From JBBBNV01 sp037137075 (GTDB lineage: Bacteria; Bacillota; Bacilli; Paenibacillales; NBRC-103111), in assembly GCF_037137075.1 (NCBI RefSeq), contig NZ_JBBBNV010000008.1:62001-126000 (forward strand): a DNA stretch of 64,000 nt, given 5' to 3'. The notes beneath the pieces are model-generated. The model was not told the DNA's origin. It worked only from the letters and a program-made list of their open reading frames with translations, and did no database searches. Shown in pieces: positions 9,301 to 18,037 of this stretch. Position numbers and translations under genes: made by a program. The first letter of the stretch is position 1. Each line of letters begins with the position of its first letter.

Positions 9301-9467
9301 ACAGCGCCTACGGGCACAGCTTCCGGAGCAGGTCCGAGTGAAGGGGTGGAAGACTTGAAAAAGGCGTGAAAAATGAAGATTTTTGTAGGAAAAGAGCCGA
9401 AGCTCGAGTAAAATAGTCCTATATGCACTTATACATATATTTCCTTGTGGGGTTGGAGGAGTAGCTT

Positions 9468-11189
9468 GTGAAGTTGAAAAGCTTGCAAACGCGAATACTG
9501 CTTATTTTTTCACTGCTTATTGCATTATCAGGTACGGTTCTGGGCTATGTGATTTACGATTCATCCCGGGATTTGGTTGTGGAATCTGTAGGGCAGCAGG
9601 CCCAGTCGATTGCGCAGCGGGCACTGAAGCTGATCGAAGGCAGTAAGTATGCGGCACTGTCTCCGGCCGGCGGCGAGACGGATTATTACAAGCAGCTTCG
9701 TTTGCAGCTGAATCAGGAGAAGGAGACAAACGGGCTCAAATATTTGTATACGATGGCGAAGATCGAGAATGAGTATGTATATATTGTAGACGGAGCGCCG
9801 ATGGACGCCCAGCCGGATCAATTTTCTCCGCTTGGCAAGGTGGAGGAGAATCATTACTCCGCGCTGGTTAAGATCTTTGAGACCGGGGAAGCGCAGACCG
9901 GGGAATTGACCTATGATCCGGACTATGGCGCTACCGTTACGGCTTATGTGCCGATTCGTTCCACGTCGGGGGAGATGATTGGAATTATCGGCGCCGATTT
10001 CGACGCGACGAATATTTATGCGCTGCTGGCCGAAACCCGGTGGAAGCTGATGATGGTTTTCCTGATCGTGATGGCGGTGAGTGTAGGCATCATCTTCATT
10101 GTTTCCCGCTGGCTGGTAACTCCGCTGCGTATATTGACCCGTCAGGTGGCGCGTGTCGGGGAAGGCGATTTGACACAGGATGTGGGCGGTTATGCCCAGC
10201 GCCGTGATGAAATCGGGACTTTATCGGCCGTATTTGCCCAGATGTCCAGCGAGCTGCGTTCCGTTATCCGGTCGATTCAGCATAGCGCCTCGGAGCTGGA
10301 ACAAGCCTCCCATGATTTGACTGTGCAGGCCGAGGAAACATCGAGTGCCAGCGGCTTTATTGCCCGAGCGGCTGAAGAGGTCGCCGTAGGCTCGGAACGG
10401 CAAATGGAACGGACGGAGCGCACCGCGCATGCGATTGAGGAAGTCAGCAGCGGCGTAGGCCAAATCGCGTCCTCCGCTGCGTTCGTGACCGAAGCTGTGG
10501 CTCAAACCACCGTGGAGGCCAAGAAAGGCAACGGCTCGATTACCCAAGCGATGGATCAAATGGAATCCATTAGCCAGTCCACCAAGAGCATGGCGGAAGT
10601 GATTGCCCAGCTGGAAGCAAGGTCCGGCGAGATTGGCGCGATTGTCGATGTCATGAAGGAGATGGCCGCACAGACGAATTTGCTGGCTTTGAACGCTTCC
10701 ATTGAAGCGGCTCGTGCCGGGGAGCATGGACGAGGCTTTACGGTGGTGGCGGAGCAGGTACGGAAGCTGGCGGGGCAGTCGGAAGAGGCGGCCGGTCGTA
10801 TTGCGGAGCTCATCGGACGGACGATGGATGACACGCAGCTGCTTGTGGGATCTATGAATAAGGAAAAGAAGGAGGTTGAGACCGGTCTGACGATTGTGAA
10901 TGAAGCCGGGGCCGCCTTTCAGCTCATTATGAGAGAGCTTGAGCGTATTGCGGATCAATTGCAGCAGGTCAGCGCAGCCTCGCAGCAGATTGCCGGCAAT
11001 GCAGTTCACGTATCCGCCTCGGTAGAGGATATGACGGGCATCAGCCGGCAGTTTGCCGGGCATTCGCAAGAAATGGCCGCAGCATCGAGAGCGCAGCAGC
11101 AGACCATGCTGAAAATTACTGACGCGGCCTCTGCTCTGCGCAGGCTGTCGCTGTATCAGCAGGAAGGCATCGGGCGGTTCAGGGTATAG
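9468..11189 (+). CDS. Methyl-accepting chemotaxis protein
   Basis: Transmembrane chemoreceptor of 573 residues that controls CheA kinase. An N-terminal helix (about residues 7-29) is followed by an extracytoplasmic Cache-type sensor (to about 190) and a second helix near 195-215. A HAMP domain follows (PLRILTRQVARVGEGDL). The cytoplasmic signalling domain contains the hairpin tip MAAQTNLLALNASIEAARAG and flanking methylation helices. The GTG start is set by GGAGGAG 8 bases upstream. The ligand cannot be told from sequence. It stands apart from any che operon here, and an orphan CheY lies about 28 kb away. Confidence 0.95.
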   Translation: MKLKSLQTRILLIFSLLIALSGTVLGYVIYDSSRDLVVESVGQQAQSIAQRALKLIEGSKYAALSPAGGETDYYKQLRLQLNQEKETNGLKYLYTMAKIENEYVYIVDGAPMDAQPDQFSPLGKVEENHYSALVKIFETGEAQTGELTYDPDYGATVTAYVPIRSTSGEMIGIIGADFDATNIYALLAETRWKLMMVFLIVMAVSVGIIFIVSRWLVTPLRILTRQVARVGEGDLTQDVGGYAQRRDEIGTLSAVFAQMSSELRSVIRSIQHSASELEQASHDLTVQAEETSSASGFIARAAEEVAVGSERQMERTERTAHAIEEVSSGVGQIASSAAFVTEAVAQTTVEAKKGNGSITQAMDQMESISQSTKSMAEVIAQLEARSGEIGAIVDVMKEMAAQTNLLALNASIEAARAGEHGRGFTVVAEQVRKLAGQSEEAAGRIAELIGRTMDDTQLLVGSMNKEKKEVETGLTIVNEAGAAFQLIMRELERIADQLQQVSAASQQIAGNAVHVSASVEDMTGISRQFAGHSQEMAAASRAQQQTMLKITDAASALRRLSLYQQEGIGRFRV

Positions 11190-11329
11190 TTGAGGCAAGG
11201 TCTTGAGGCAAGGTCGAAACGGTCTGGGGCTGTTCATCACGATCTGATGGTTAAGAGGCCGGATAATCGGGCAAACCATAGGAAAGCAGGGGCGCTGCCC
11301 GCTGTAAAACTGTCCCGAGGTGACTGAAC

Positions 11330-11710
11330 ATGACAACCAAAATTCAAGCGTATTTCCCGAATGAAGATGCGGCTGAGAGTGCAAGCAGGAAGCTTCACCG
11401 CTTCCAAGCAGGCCAAGTGGAGGTTGGACCGATGACAGGCGGCTTCGATCCGGGCGTGCCGCTGCTGCTTCCATTGACTTCGACCGCTGACGAATCTGAC
11501 AGCAGCGGAACCGGCTTTACTGCCGAGGGCTTTCGCGGAGCGGGGGCGTTTCTGGGGCTTGAGGCTATCGAGGAAACCGGGGAAGGCGACCCCGCGGATT
11601 GGGGCGCTTTTACGGCTGTTCTGACTGCGGATGTGCCTGACGAGCAGGCGAGAGCAGCGGTGGAAATGCTGCGGCAGAGCGGAGGGCACGTGGAAGCTTT
11701 GAAATCGTAA
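11330..11710 (+). CDS. Small protein of unknown function (126 aa)
   Basis: Not recognised. An acidic, soluble 126-residue protein with no signal peptide or membrane segment. Two beta-alpha units are visible: one at the N-terminus (KIQAYFPNEDAAESASRKL) and one at the C-terminus (FTAVLTADVPDEQARAAVE...GGHVEAL), separated by a flexible Gly/Ser/Thr-rich stretch. The C-terminal unit resembles that of the 118-residue protein encoded at 17334, which suggests a shared small alpha/beta fold of the kind found in YflT-like stress proteins. GAGGTGA precedes the ATG. It follows the chemoreceptor by 140 bases and ends in a terminator. Confidence 0.75.
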   Translation: MTTKIQAYFPNEDAAESASRKLHRFQAGQVEVGPMTGGFDPGVPLLLPLTSTADESDSSGTGFTAEGFRGAGAFLGLEAIEETGEGDPADWGAFTAVLTADVPDEQARAAVEMLRQSGGHVEALKS

Positions 11711-11736
11711 GGCAGGGTTACAGACGGATACAGCAG

Positions 11737-11776
11737 CGGCCACGCTGTCCCTATGGGGATAACGGGGCCGTTTTTT
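11737..11776 (+). terminator. Intrinsic terminator after the 126-aa gene
   Basis: Stem CGGCC/GGCCG (11737-11741 with 11766-11770), with an inner TCCC/GGGA helix, is followed directly by six Ts. It separates the plus-strand gene from the convergent minus-strand GAF gene. Confidence 0.75.
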
Positions 11777-11799
11777 GCTGCCGCTCGAATAACGGCTTT

Positions 11800-13842
11800 C
11801 TAGCCGGGGTACTCGTAGGCCAAAATATCATCCGGGCCGAAGGCTTCGGGGATCTGAATCAATTGTTCGGGCGGAATATGGGATGGCGGAGAGCCGGGGA
11901 TATGACTTGATTGGGGCTCATCCGTAAACACCAGCAGTACGTCATCGATTACGAACGTTTCGAAGCTTTCCAACCATGGCGGTAACGTAAAGGGGCGGAA
12001 CGGGTGCTTTTGGATACGGGTATAGTACAAAAAGAAAGGGATTCCGAACTGCTCCCGCACGTCTATCCGGTTGTATAACGCCTCAGTAAAAGCTTTGCGC
12101 GGGTCTTCCACAAAACGGGCCCGAATGGAGTCGGTCACGCTCATTTGGTGCAGGACCGGAGCGATGTTGTGGGCCATCGTATCCAATAGAAGCAGATCTT
12201 CCTCCTTCATCGTGTCCTTGGTCTCCAGCACGACGAGAAAGCCTGCAGCTACAGGCTCATCCAGCGAGGCTGTCACAGTGCCGGGCGTCAGCGGGCATAT
12301 CATGCAGCCATGCAAGGGGCCCCACAGCTCACGCAGCTGAGCCGGGAAATAAGAGGCCGCGCTCTCCGCAGTAAAAGCATAGATGGTTTCTCCGTCAAGG
12401 GCGGCTTGCCATGCAGGAGGAGGCGTAAAAGCAATCTCCTCCGGGATGCTGTCCTCCGCCAGTACTGCCGTACCGGCCCATCCGGTTCCCTCAGGCCTGT
12501 GTTCCTCCGATGATGCAAGGTATGGCCCAGGGGCGCTGTGCCTGCTGCCGGCCATGATGACTGCACGTTCCGATGCGGTGGCACTCCGAGAGCTGTCCCG
12601 GGCTTGATGGACATCCTCTCCTGTGCCCGGCAATCCCAGGCTGTAGCGGACATGGCAAACATCGTCCTCCAGAAACCCAATCCAGGCTTTGCGGATGCCG
12701 AACGTAGCTTGCAATGTCTTGAGGGTAAATCGGCATACGTCTTGCGGCGTAGTACAGGTCTTGATGTTGCGGACAAGCTTGTTCAGCGAGGAAAGCATGC
12801 GCAGCTTTTTCTGCGCGGTCTCTTCTTGCCGGCTCAGTTTATCGAACAGGCTGGCGTTAGTAATGGCGATACAGGTTGCGGCCGCAAGCGATTCGATTAG
12901 CTCAAAGGTAGCCTCGTCATAAATCCGGTCGCTTACCGGCTCGCTTAAGGTGACCATGCCTGTTAATCTGTCGCTAATGATAAGGACCGCATACCGCGCG
13001 CCTAACAAATCGAGGTCGCCCGGATTCACGAACAGCTCCTCTATAGCGCTCCAATCCTCCTCCAGATGGAGGACGACCTTCCGCGGCAGCGTCGCGCCGG
13101 GTTTTACAGTAAATTCAGTATACCGTGTCTTGAAGGAGGCGACATTCCGGTAGCCGGTCATTTTGATTTTGCCGGATAGCTCATCATAAGTGCCGAAGGC
13201 GGTCACTTTGCTGGATGAAATTTCGCTGAAAATATCGGTGGCAATTTCGTGGAGCTTGTTCATCGAAATTTCGGAGAGAAGCGCTTTGGTGCTCTGATTG
13301 ATGGCAAACAGGTTAAATATTTTTTGATCCAGCGTTGTGTTAATCTGCTGCAGGACGGCGAGCCGTTTGCTGTTCTCCAGCGCATTGTTGATGAGGCGCA
13401 TCAAGGTCACGGCAATCAGGGTGTCATCCTCTTGAAAGTCGCCGATTATTTTGCCGTCGGACAGGATGAACCCGTGAACCACATCATCTATCAGGAGCGG
13501 GATCACCAGACGAAGCCGGTACCGTTCCATGACATCTGTGTCAAAATACTGGTCAAATCCGCTCTGCAGCACTTGCCCATGGAAGGTTGCCAAGCGGCGC
13601 AATCTGGGCGAGTCAGCGATCGAATCGCCCATCGTCTCCACGGCGTACAGCCGTTTCTGGCTGAGTACGAATTGATCGCCATCCCGGACGAAGAGCGCAG
13701 ATGCACGCAAGGTCAAAAGCTCATTCACAAACTCGAACGACGCTACCGCAAGCTGATCCAGACTGAACCGTTGGGAGAAATATTCAATGGCCAGCAGCAA
13801 GCCTTCATAGCGGTAAAAAGTATGCCTGGCATCAGCGCTCAT
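11800..13842 (-). CDS. Multi-GAF domain sensory protein without recognisable output domain
   Basis: A 680-residue cytoplasmic protein made mainly of three GAF-like regions (about residues 20-160, 185-340 and 350-580), joined by helices such as LENSKRLAVLQQINTTLDQKIFNLF-type linkers. GAF domains bind small molecules or cyclic nucleotides. I see no histidine kinase core, no GGDEF motif, no EAL and no PP2C motif. The C-terminal 90 residues (FTEALYNRIDVREQ..., VIDDVLLVFTDE) might be a decayed catalytic domain but are not assignable. A Ser/Gly/Ala-rich insert breaks the third GAF near residue 420. The ATG lies 14 bases after the FapA-like gene stop, so the two probably form an operon. Confidence 0.8.
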   Translation of the reverse strand: MSADARHTFYRYEGLLLAIEYFSQRFSLDQLAVASFEFVNELLTLRASALFVRDGDQFVLSQKRLYAVETMGDSIADSPRLRRLATFHGQVLQSGFDQYFDTDVMERYRLRLVIPLLIDDVVHGFILSDGKIIGDFQEDDTLIAVTLMRLINNALENSKRLAVLQQINTTLDQKIFNLFAINQSTKALLSEISMNKLHEIATDIFSEISSSKVTAFGTYDELSGKIKMTGYRNVASFKTRYTEFTVKPGATLPRKVVLHLEEDWSAIEELFVNPGDLDLLGARYAVLIISDRLTGMVTLSEPVSDRIYDEATFELIESLAAATCIAITNASLFDKLSRQEETAQKKLRMLSSLNKLVRNIKTCTTPQDVCRFTLKTLQATFGIRKAWIGFLEDDVCHVRYSLGLPGTGEDVHQARDSSRSATASERAVIMAGSRHSAPGPYLASSEEHRPEGTGWAGTAVLAEDSIPEEIAFTPPPAWQAALDGETIYAFTAESAASYFPAQLRELWGPLHGCMICPLTPGTVTASLDEPVAAGFLVVLETKDTMKEEDLLLLDTMAHNIAPVLHQMSVTDSIRARFVEDPRKAFTEALYNRIDVREQFGIPFFLYYTRIQKHPFRPFTLPPWLESFETFVIDDVLLVFTDEPQSSHIPGSPPSHIPPEQLIQIPEAFGPDDILAYEYPG

Positions 13843-13856
13843 ACCGCATCCCTCAT

Positions 13857-15437
13857 TTATTCCAAATGTAATTGATTATTGCTGATATAGAACGTTCCGG
13901 AGGTCATTTTATCAATATGCTTCTCGATGGTTTTGATTTGCAGCATCGTTTTGGGAAATGCCCGCTGCATTACCGAAACCTCGCCCTCGCCTCTGGTCCG
14001 CAAAATATCAAGCAGCGCCTGACGGCGCTCCTCTAGCTCATGCACCTTTAGCATGGCCGTTTCCTGGCGATCGAGATTATAATAATATTCCTGTCGGGCA
14101 TCGTCATCCAGCTTTTCAATGAATTCACTGTATAAGTCCAATTCCTTCTTCATCATGGTAATGTCGGATAGCATCTTCTGGTAGTCTCGGAGGAGGGTGT
14201 CGAGCTCATTCTTAATCTGGTTGCGGTTAAATCCTTCGACGAGTACACGGGTGGGTCGTTCAATTTCATTGCCTATAAAAGCAGTCTGTACACGAACCTT
14301 CGCTTGCACGTTGCCGCCGACGATCCGGCCGCGGCGCTTATTCAGCAGGATGTTCTTGGCCTGAAGGGTGGAGCCGAGGGCGTAGTTGCCGATATGGATA
14401 TCATCGCCGGCCGTAATGGAGCAATCGTTGGCGTTGTTGACATATACGTTTCGCGCTGCGTGCAGGATGGCCTTTTCCTTTCCGAATACACTGCCGCGCA
14501 CGTAGATATCGCCTTTGTAGGAAGTAATCCGATCTACGGCGCCGATGCCGGTATCCCCCAGAATCGAAATGTCCCGGGTTGCGGTGACGCTGAATCCGTC
14601 CAGAACGGTTCCGGTAATTTTGATACAGCCGTCGTAATCGACGTTGCCTGTTTTCGGCCCGACATCGCCATTAATTGTCAGGATTTCGAGTACGCCAATG
14701 CTTCGCTGACGGAACTCGACAGCGCCGTTGATTAAGGCGCGCAATACGATTTTCCCATCCTCCTCTACCTCTTGAACGGTTTTGCGGTCATACTGGAGAC
14801 GCTTGTCCTTGCCATGCCTGGAGGGGATAAGCTCCCCTTTGAGGTTACGTCCGGGTATTCCCGAGCCAGGCGGTATTTTTTCCCCGAGCCAGTCGCCCGC
14901 TTTTACCTCGTCGATAAAATTCATGTCAAAATAATCCGCCTTGCCGTCTTCATCGATACGCGGCTTCCGTTCCGATATCTCATAGTAGCGGACGGATGCT
15001 TCCGTTCCTTCCACAGGCTCAATGCCTTGTGCCACAACCGCTTCCGTATACGGCTTCATCTGGTAATAGATTTGCTCAACCAAATACCCCTCGCTGACCC
15101 CCGCGGCGCGCAGCTGCTCAATAATCTCGGCTGGCAGCTCCTTCTGCTGACTGTCGATTTCCTCCTGGTCCATGTTGAGCTTGACTGTAGCGCTCATCCA
15201 ATCCTTGGCGACCTTGACCTCGATTGTGGGCTTTAGCGTTCCGATGCGCACCGGCGGACCGCCGGCCTGGGCAAGGGCATTCCGAAGATTCAGAAACTGG
15301 GTCACGGTCAACCTTGGAATCTGTTTGAGGATTTCATTAAAGTCGGTCATCATAAACCCGGGCTCCTTGACCGAAATCATCACGTGATTATCGGCCTCCG
15401 CCCAGAGGTGGAAGTGTTCGTTGCGATACAACTCCAT
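13857..15437 (-). CDS. FapA family protein (DUF342)
   Basis: A 526-residue protein of the DUF342/FapA family. Family members have an N-terminal alpha/beta region and a central right-handed beta-helix like polymer-forming bactofilins, here visible as repeated short turns (NGDVGPKTGNVDYDG, ITGTVLDGFSV, GDIYVRGSVFG, AGDDIHIGNYALG, VGGNVQAKVRV). A coiled-coil tail of about 110 residues follows. The biochemical role is not established, although family members are tied to flagellar or cell-pole functions. I chose the second ATG because the first overlaps the AGGAGG ribosome binding site with no spacer. It lies upstream of the multi-GAF gene by 14 bases. Confidence 0.86.
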   Translation of the reverse strand: MELYRNEHFHLWAEADNHVMISVKEPGFMMTDFNEILKQIPRLTVTQFLNLRNALAQAGGPPVRIGTLKPTIEVKVAKDWMSATVKLNMDQEEIDSQQKELPAEIIEQLRAAGVSEGYLVEQIYYQMKPYTEAVVAQGIEPVEGTEASVRYYEISERKPRIDEDGKADYFDMNFIDEVKAGDWLGEKIPPGSGIPGRNLKGELIPSRHGKDKRLQYDRKTVQEVEEDGKIVLRALINGAVEFRQRSIGVLEILTINGDVGPKTGNVDYDGCIKITGTVLDGFSVTATRDISILGDTGIGAVDRITSYKGDIYVRGSVFGKEKAILHAARNVYVNNANDCSITAGDDIHIGNYALGSTLQAKNILLNKRRGRIVGGNVQAKVRVQTAFIGNEIERPTRVLVEGFNRNQIKNELDTLLRDYQKMLSDITMMKKELDLYSEFIEKLDDDARQEYYYNLDRQETAMLKVHELEERRQALLDILRTRGEGEVSVMQRAFPKTMLQIKTIEKHIDKMTSGTFYISNNQLHLE

Positions 15438-15638
15438 GACCATCCTCCTGCTTCCTTTTGACTAGGTTTTTTCATCCTGATATCCATAGGATAGCACATA
15501 AAAGCTAAGGATTTCGTGATAATTCGACAAATGTGATAAAATTAACATTTCAATTTTTGGAGAAAGGAATCCTTCGGATGTAAACGGGGTTCAACTCTAT
15601 TTCATGGGGGTGGTAAAGCTGGCCGGCCTCGATACAAA

Positions 15639-16550
15639 TCAATATTCGATGGTGATCAGCGGGGTGCCGAGCGTCAGACGGAGATGCCCGGTTTCCGTAT
15701 CCCGGTGCAGGGCGGCCTGCAGGTTGAGGGTTCCCTTTTGACGGGCGCCGGTAGAGAAGTGCTGAAGCGGGAAAGAAGCCGAACGGGAGAGAGAGGCTGA
15801 ATCAAATGTTTGGCTTACGGTACGCGAATCGGCATAGCGGGACAGGACCTTCGCGTCAAAGCCGCTCGACAGCTCGGACCATAGTGCGTCCGGATTATTT
15901 TGCAGCCGGGGCAAAGCCTCGCCCTGAACCATCATGTTCCAGACAGGGGGCTGCCCGGAAGGCTCCAGTGCGGTCATTTCCGTTTCCAGCAGCTGCAGCT
16001 GCGCTTGCCAAGGCGCGGCTGACGCATCGCCCAGGCGGCCTTCCAGTGAAAGAAGCATGTAGGTGCGCCCATCGGGAAGGGGGGTCACATGCAGGGAGGT
16101 GCGCAGGGGATCAGTCTCTGGGGACTTCGCGGTAAACCCGGGCTGCGCTTGCTCTAAGGGCCCGTCAGATTCGCTTGTGGCTGTAAGGGCGGCGGGGGCC
16201 TTTGTCACGGGGGAGAGACCAAGCCGGGAGGCAAGGAGCTTCGCCGCTTCGAAAAAACGTTCATCCTGAGGCAAATCCAGGCTGTATGAACGGTAACTGT
16301 AGATGAGGCGTGCGTTCTCATCCGTCCAAAGGCCGGCTTGAGCGGTGAAGAGACGACCGTCCTGCGGGCTGCCGGTTGATGGAGCTTGCATGTGCTGCAG
16401 CGCCAAGCCGATCAGGGCAAGCAGAACAAGCAGAACCAGACCGAAGAAGCGCAGGCCCGGTCTTGCGCCTGAATCCCCATATGCAGCTGCCGTGCCGCTT
16501 GCCGTATAGTATCCGTGATGCGTGGTTATACCGGGTTGTCCTGCTTTCAC
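15639..16550 (-). CDS. YwmB-family protein (TATA-box-binding-like fold)
   Basis: A roughly 303-residue protein with an N-terminal membrane anchor (FFGLVLLVLLALIGLAL) and an extracytoplasmic domain. The C-terminal block (GTLNLQAALHRDTETG..., TLGTPLITIEY) and the WNMMVQGEA stretch are the hallmarks of the YwmB family of Bacillales. YwmB is a secreted or anchored protein of unknown function, often near spore and cell-wall genes. I prefer the GTG start because AAGGGGG sits 8 bases upstream; a TTG 60 bases further up lacks a good site. There is a Ser/Ala/Pro-rich stretch near residues 100-130. It is 195 bases upstream of the FapA-like gene and may be separate. Confidence 0.72.
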   Translation of the reverse strand: MKAGQPGITTHHGYYTASGTAAAYGDSGARPGLRFFGLVLLVLLALIGLALQHMQAPSTGSPQDGRLFTAQAGLWTDENARLIYSYRSYSLDLPQDERFFEAAKLLASRLGLSPVTKAPAALTATSESDGPLEQAQPGFTAKSPETDPLRTSLHVTPLPDGRTYMLLSLEGRLGDASAAPWQAQLQLLETEMTALEPSGQPPVWNMMVQGEALPRLQNNPDALWSELSSGFDAKVLSRYADSRTVSQTFDSASLSRSASFPLQHFSTGARQKGTLNLQAALHRDTETGHLRLTLGTPLITIEY

Positions 16551-16682
16551 CGTGGTTGCCCCCTTTTGATGCAGCTGCCGTTCTCTGACTCTAGTTTTCA
16601 GTATGTCCAAATCTAGCAGGAGCTAAACTTGGATTACTAGCGCGGGGCTCAAGTCAAGGCGCCATGCTGCTTCGAATTCACG

Positions 16683-16719
16683 AAAAAAAACAGGCCCTGT
16701 CGGTTAAAGACAGGGCCTG
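16683..16719 (-). terminator. Intrinsic terminator for the DUF4870 gene
   Basis: An 11-bp perfect stem CAGGCCCTGTC/GACAGGGCCTG (16691-16701 with 16709-16719) is followed, read on the minus strand, by eight Ts (16690 down to 16683). It lies about 110 bases downstream of the DUF4870 gene. Confidence 0.9.
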
Positions 16720-16827
16720 CTTTCAAGTCATTCCAATCGTGCTTGCGCAGCTCCGCAGCGTATCCAGGGGATCAGGCCGAGCCCCGCGAGGTATGTAAAG
16801 GACTGCCGGGCGGGCTGCAGGGCGATC

Positions 16828-17151
16828 TTATTTCAAAATCGTAAAGCCGCCGATTAACGGAAGCTGCCTGGTTTCACCCTTGGCGGCATTGATAATGCCG
16901 ATGATGGCCAGCGCGAGAACGGCCAGACTGCCTAAAGGCAAAATGAGTAAGGGACCGAGGAACGGAATCACCCACCCGAGGATGTTCACAATAACGCCAG
17001 CCAGAAACAGCACGAGACCCTGATTGGCGTGATACATAGCGAACCTGGAATCTCTGGCGGCCAGCAGCGGGATAAAAAAGAGGATGTAGGCCAGGATTCC
17101 CATCGCTTTGTTATTCTGAACGTCAGCATCTTCCATTTGCAAATTGCTCAT
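16828..17151 (-). CDS. DUF4870-family small membrane protein
   Basis: A 107-residue membrane protein with two or three hydrophobic segments (MGILAYILFFIPLLA, GLVLFLAGVIVNILGWVIPFLGPLLILP, LAVLALAIIGIINA). The central FAMYHANQGLVLF is the hallmark of the DUF4870/Tic20-like group of small bacterial membrane proteins. Function is unknown. The ATG at 17151 is chosen because GGGAGGTG lies 7 bases upstream; the earlier in-frame ATG overlaps that site. It is transcribed alone, with a strong terminator downstream. Confidence 0.85.
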   Translation of the reverse strand: MSNLQMEDADVQNNKAMGILAYILFFIPLLAARDSRFAMYHANQGLVLFLAGVIVNILGWVIPFLGPLLILPLGSLAVLALAIIGIINAAKGETRQLPLIGGFTILK

Positions 17152-17333
17152 TCGTTTCACCTCCCTCATGGGGATAGATGTGCAATCACCTTCAATGTAT
17201 GCACACCGGAATCAGCTCATGACAAGCGGATTTGGATGTTCTGGAAATCAAAGAATAGGTTCCAATAATAAGGATAATCTAGTAAGTGTATCAATGCAAT
17301 ACCATTTCTGATGAAAAGGAGAAGGTGGTTTTG

Positions 17334-17690
17334 ATGGAAAGCCGTCCGCTTCTGTTCGAATTCGCTGAGGAGGTATCCGCCCAAATGGCCCAGACTACGC
17401 TGCAGGAGCTGGGCTACCATGTTCATCAAGGCACAGGAGAAGGAGGAGGCCTGCTGAAGCTGTGGGTGGAAAACAATGATCTTGTTTCTGCGCTGGAGAT
17501 TACACAGTCCCACGGAGGGACGCTTCTGGAGCGCACCGGAAGCGCGGGCGGGCATTCGGCTGGCGTCCTGAATTCCGTGTACGATCTGGATTCTCTGCCG
17601 ATTCCCGCACATCTGGTCCAGGAGGAGGAAGCGGAGAGCAGTCTACCGGAGGCTTCGTCCGCTTCCCCTCAAGGAGCAGCCTCGCTTTGA
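17334..17690 (+). CDS. Small protein of unknown function (118 aa)
   Basis: Not recognised. A soluble, acidic 118-residue protein with an AAGGAGAAGG ribosome binding site about 9 bases before ATG. The first 65 residues look like a beta-alpha-beta unit (LLFEFAEEVSAQMAQTTL, VHQGTGEGG, LVSALEITQSHGGTLLE). The tail from residue 75 is low-complexity, Glu/Ser/Ala-rich and probably disordered. The helix and GG turn (ALEITQSHGGTL) resemble the C-terminus of the 126-residue protein at 11330. It is divergent from the DUF4870 gene. Confidence 0.7.
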   Translation: MESRPLLFEFAEEVSAQMAQTTLQELGYHVHQGTGEGGGLLKLWVENNDLVSALEITQSHGGTLLERTGSAGGHSAGVLNSVYDLDSLPIPAHLVQEEEAESSLPEASSASPQGAASL

Positions 17691-17791
17691 TCCGTCGGGA
17701 GACGATAATGACCATTTCCCGGCAGGCGTACACATGTAAAAGGATATAGCGAAACATGATGGCCTGCGGGCTGCCGTTACTAAAACGGCAA

Positions 17792-17995
17792 TCACAGGTC
17801 TTTGTGTGCTTCCAAAAGAAATGGGTCCGTTTCACTTACAGGGCGTCCATCCGGGCGCGTACAGCCTGAAGCAAGCGTCAGCTTGTTCTGCTCCGCCTCC
17901 CCAGCCAGCTGTTGTACTTGTGCCCCGATGCGGGATTTCACGGCGGAATCCTGAAGGGTGCCTCCGGCACAGCCAGCTGCGCCTGATGCCGTCAA
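17792..17995 (-). CDS. Possible small protein (67 aa); only coding candidate in 17691-18037
   Basis: A possible TTG-start gene (GGGAG 3-8 bases upstream) 42 bases downstream of the MFS gene on the same strand. The product is soluble, with a natural-looking composition after residue 15 (DSAVKSRIGAQVQQLAGEA, KLTLASGCTRPDGRP, ETDPFLLEA). I do not recognise the family. It could be the last gene of the marR-MFS operon or chance. Nothing else is visible in this 347-base gap apart from a small TGCCGTT/AACGGCA hairpin near 17780. Confidence 0.4.
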   Translation of the reverse strand: MTASGAAGCAGGTLQDSAVKSRIGAQVQQLAGEAEQNKLTLASGCTRPDGRPVSETDPFLLEAHKDL

Positions 17996-18037
17996 GTGCT
18001 CCCGGCCGGGCAGCTGCCACAGGCAATTGCCTTTGCC

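Noticed and set aside
9360..9467. Sigma-D type promoter upstream of the chemoreceptor
   Set aside because: A GCCGAAGC box is present, but the expected TAAA element is not at the right distance.
10221..11474. 417-codon minus-strand frame opposite the chemoreceptor
   Set aside because: Long only because the receptor signalling domain has biased codons; the receptor motifs are clear on the plus strand.
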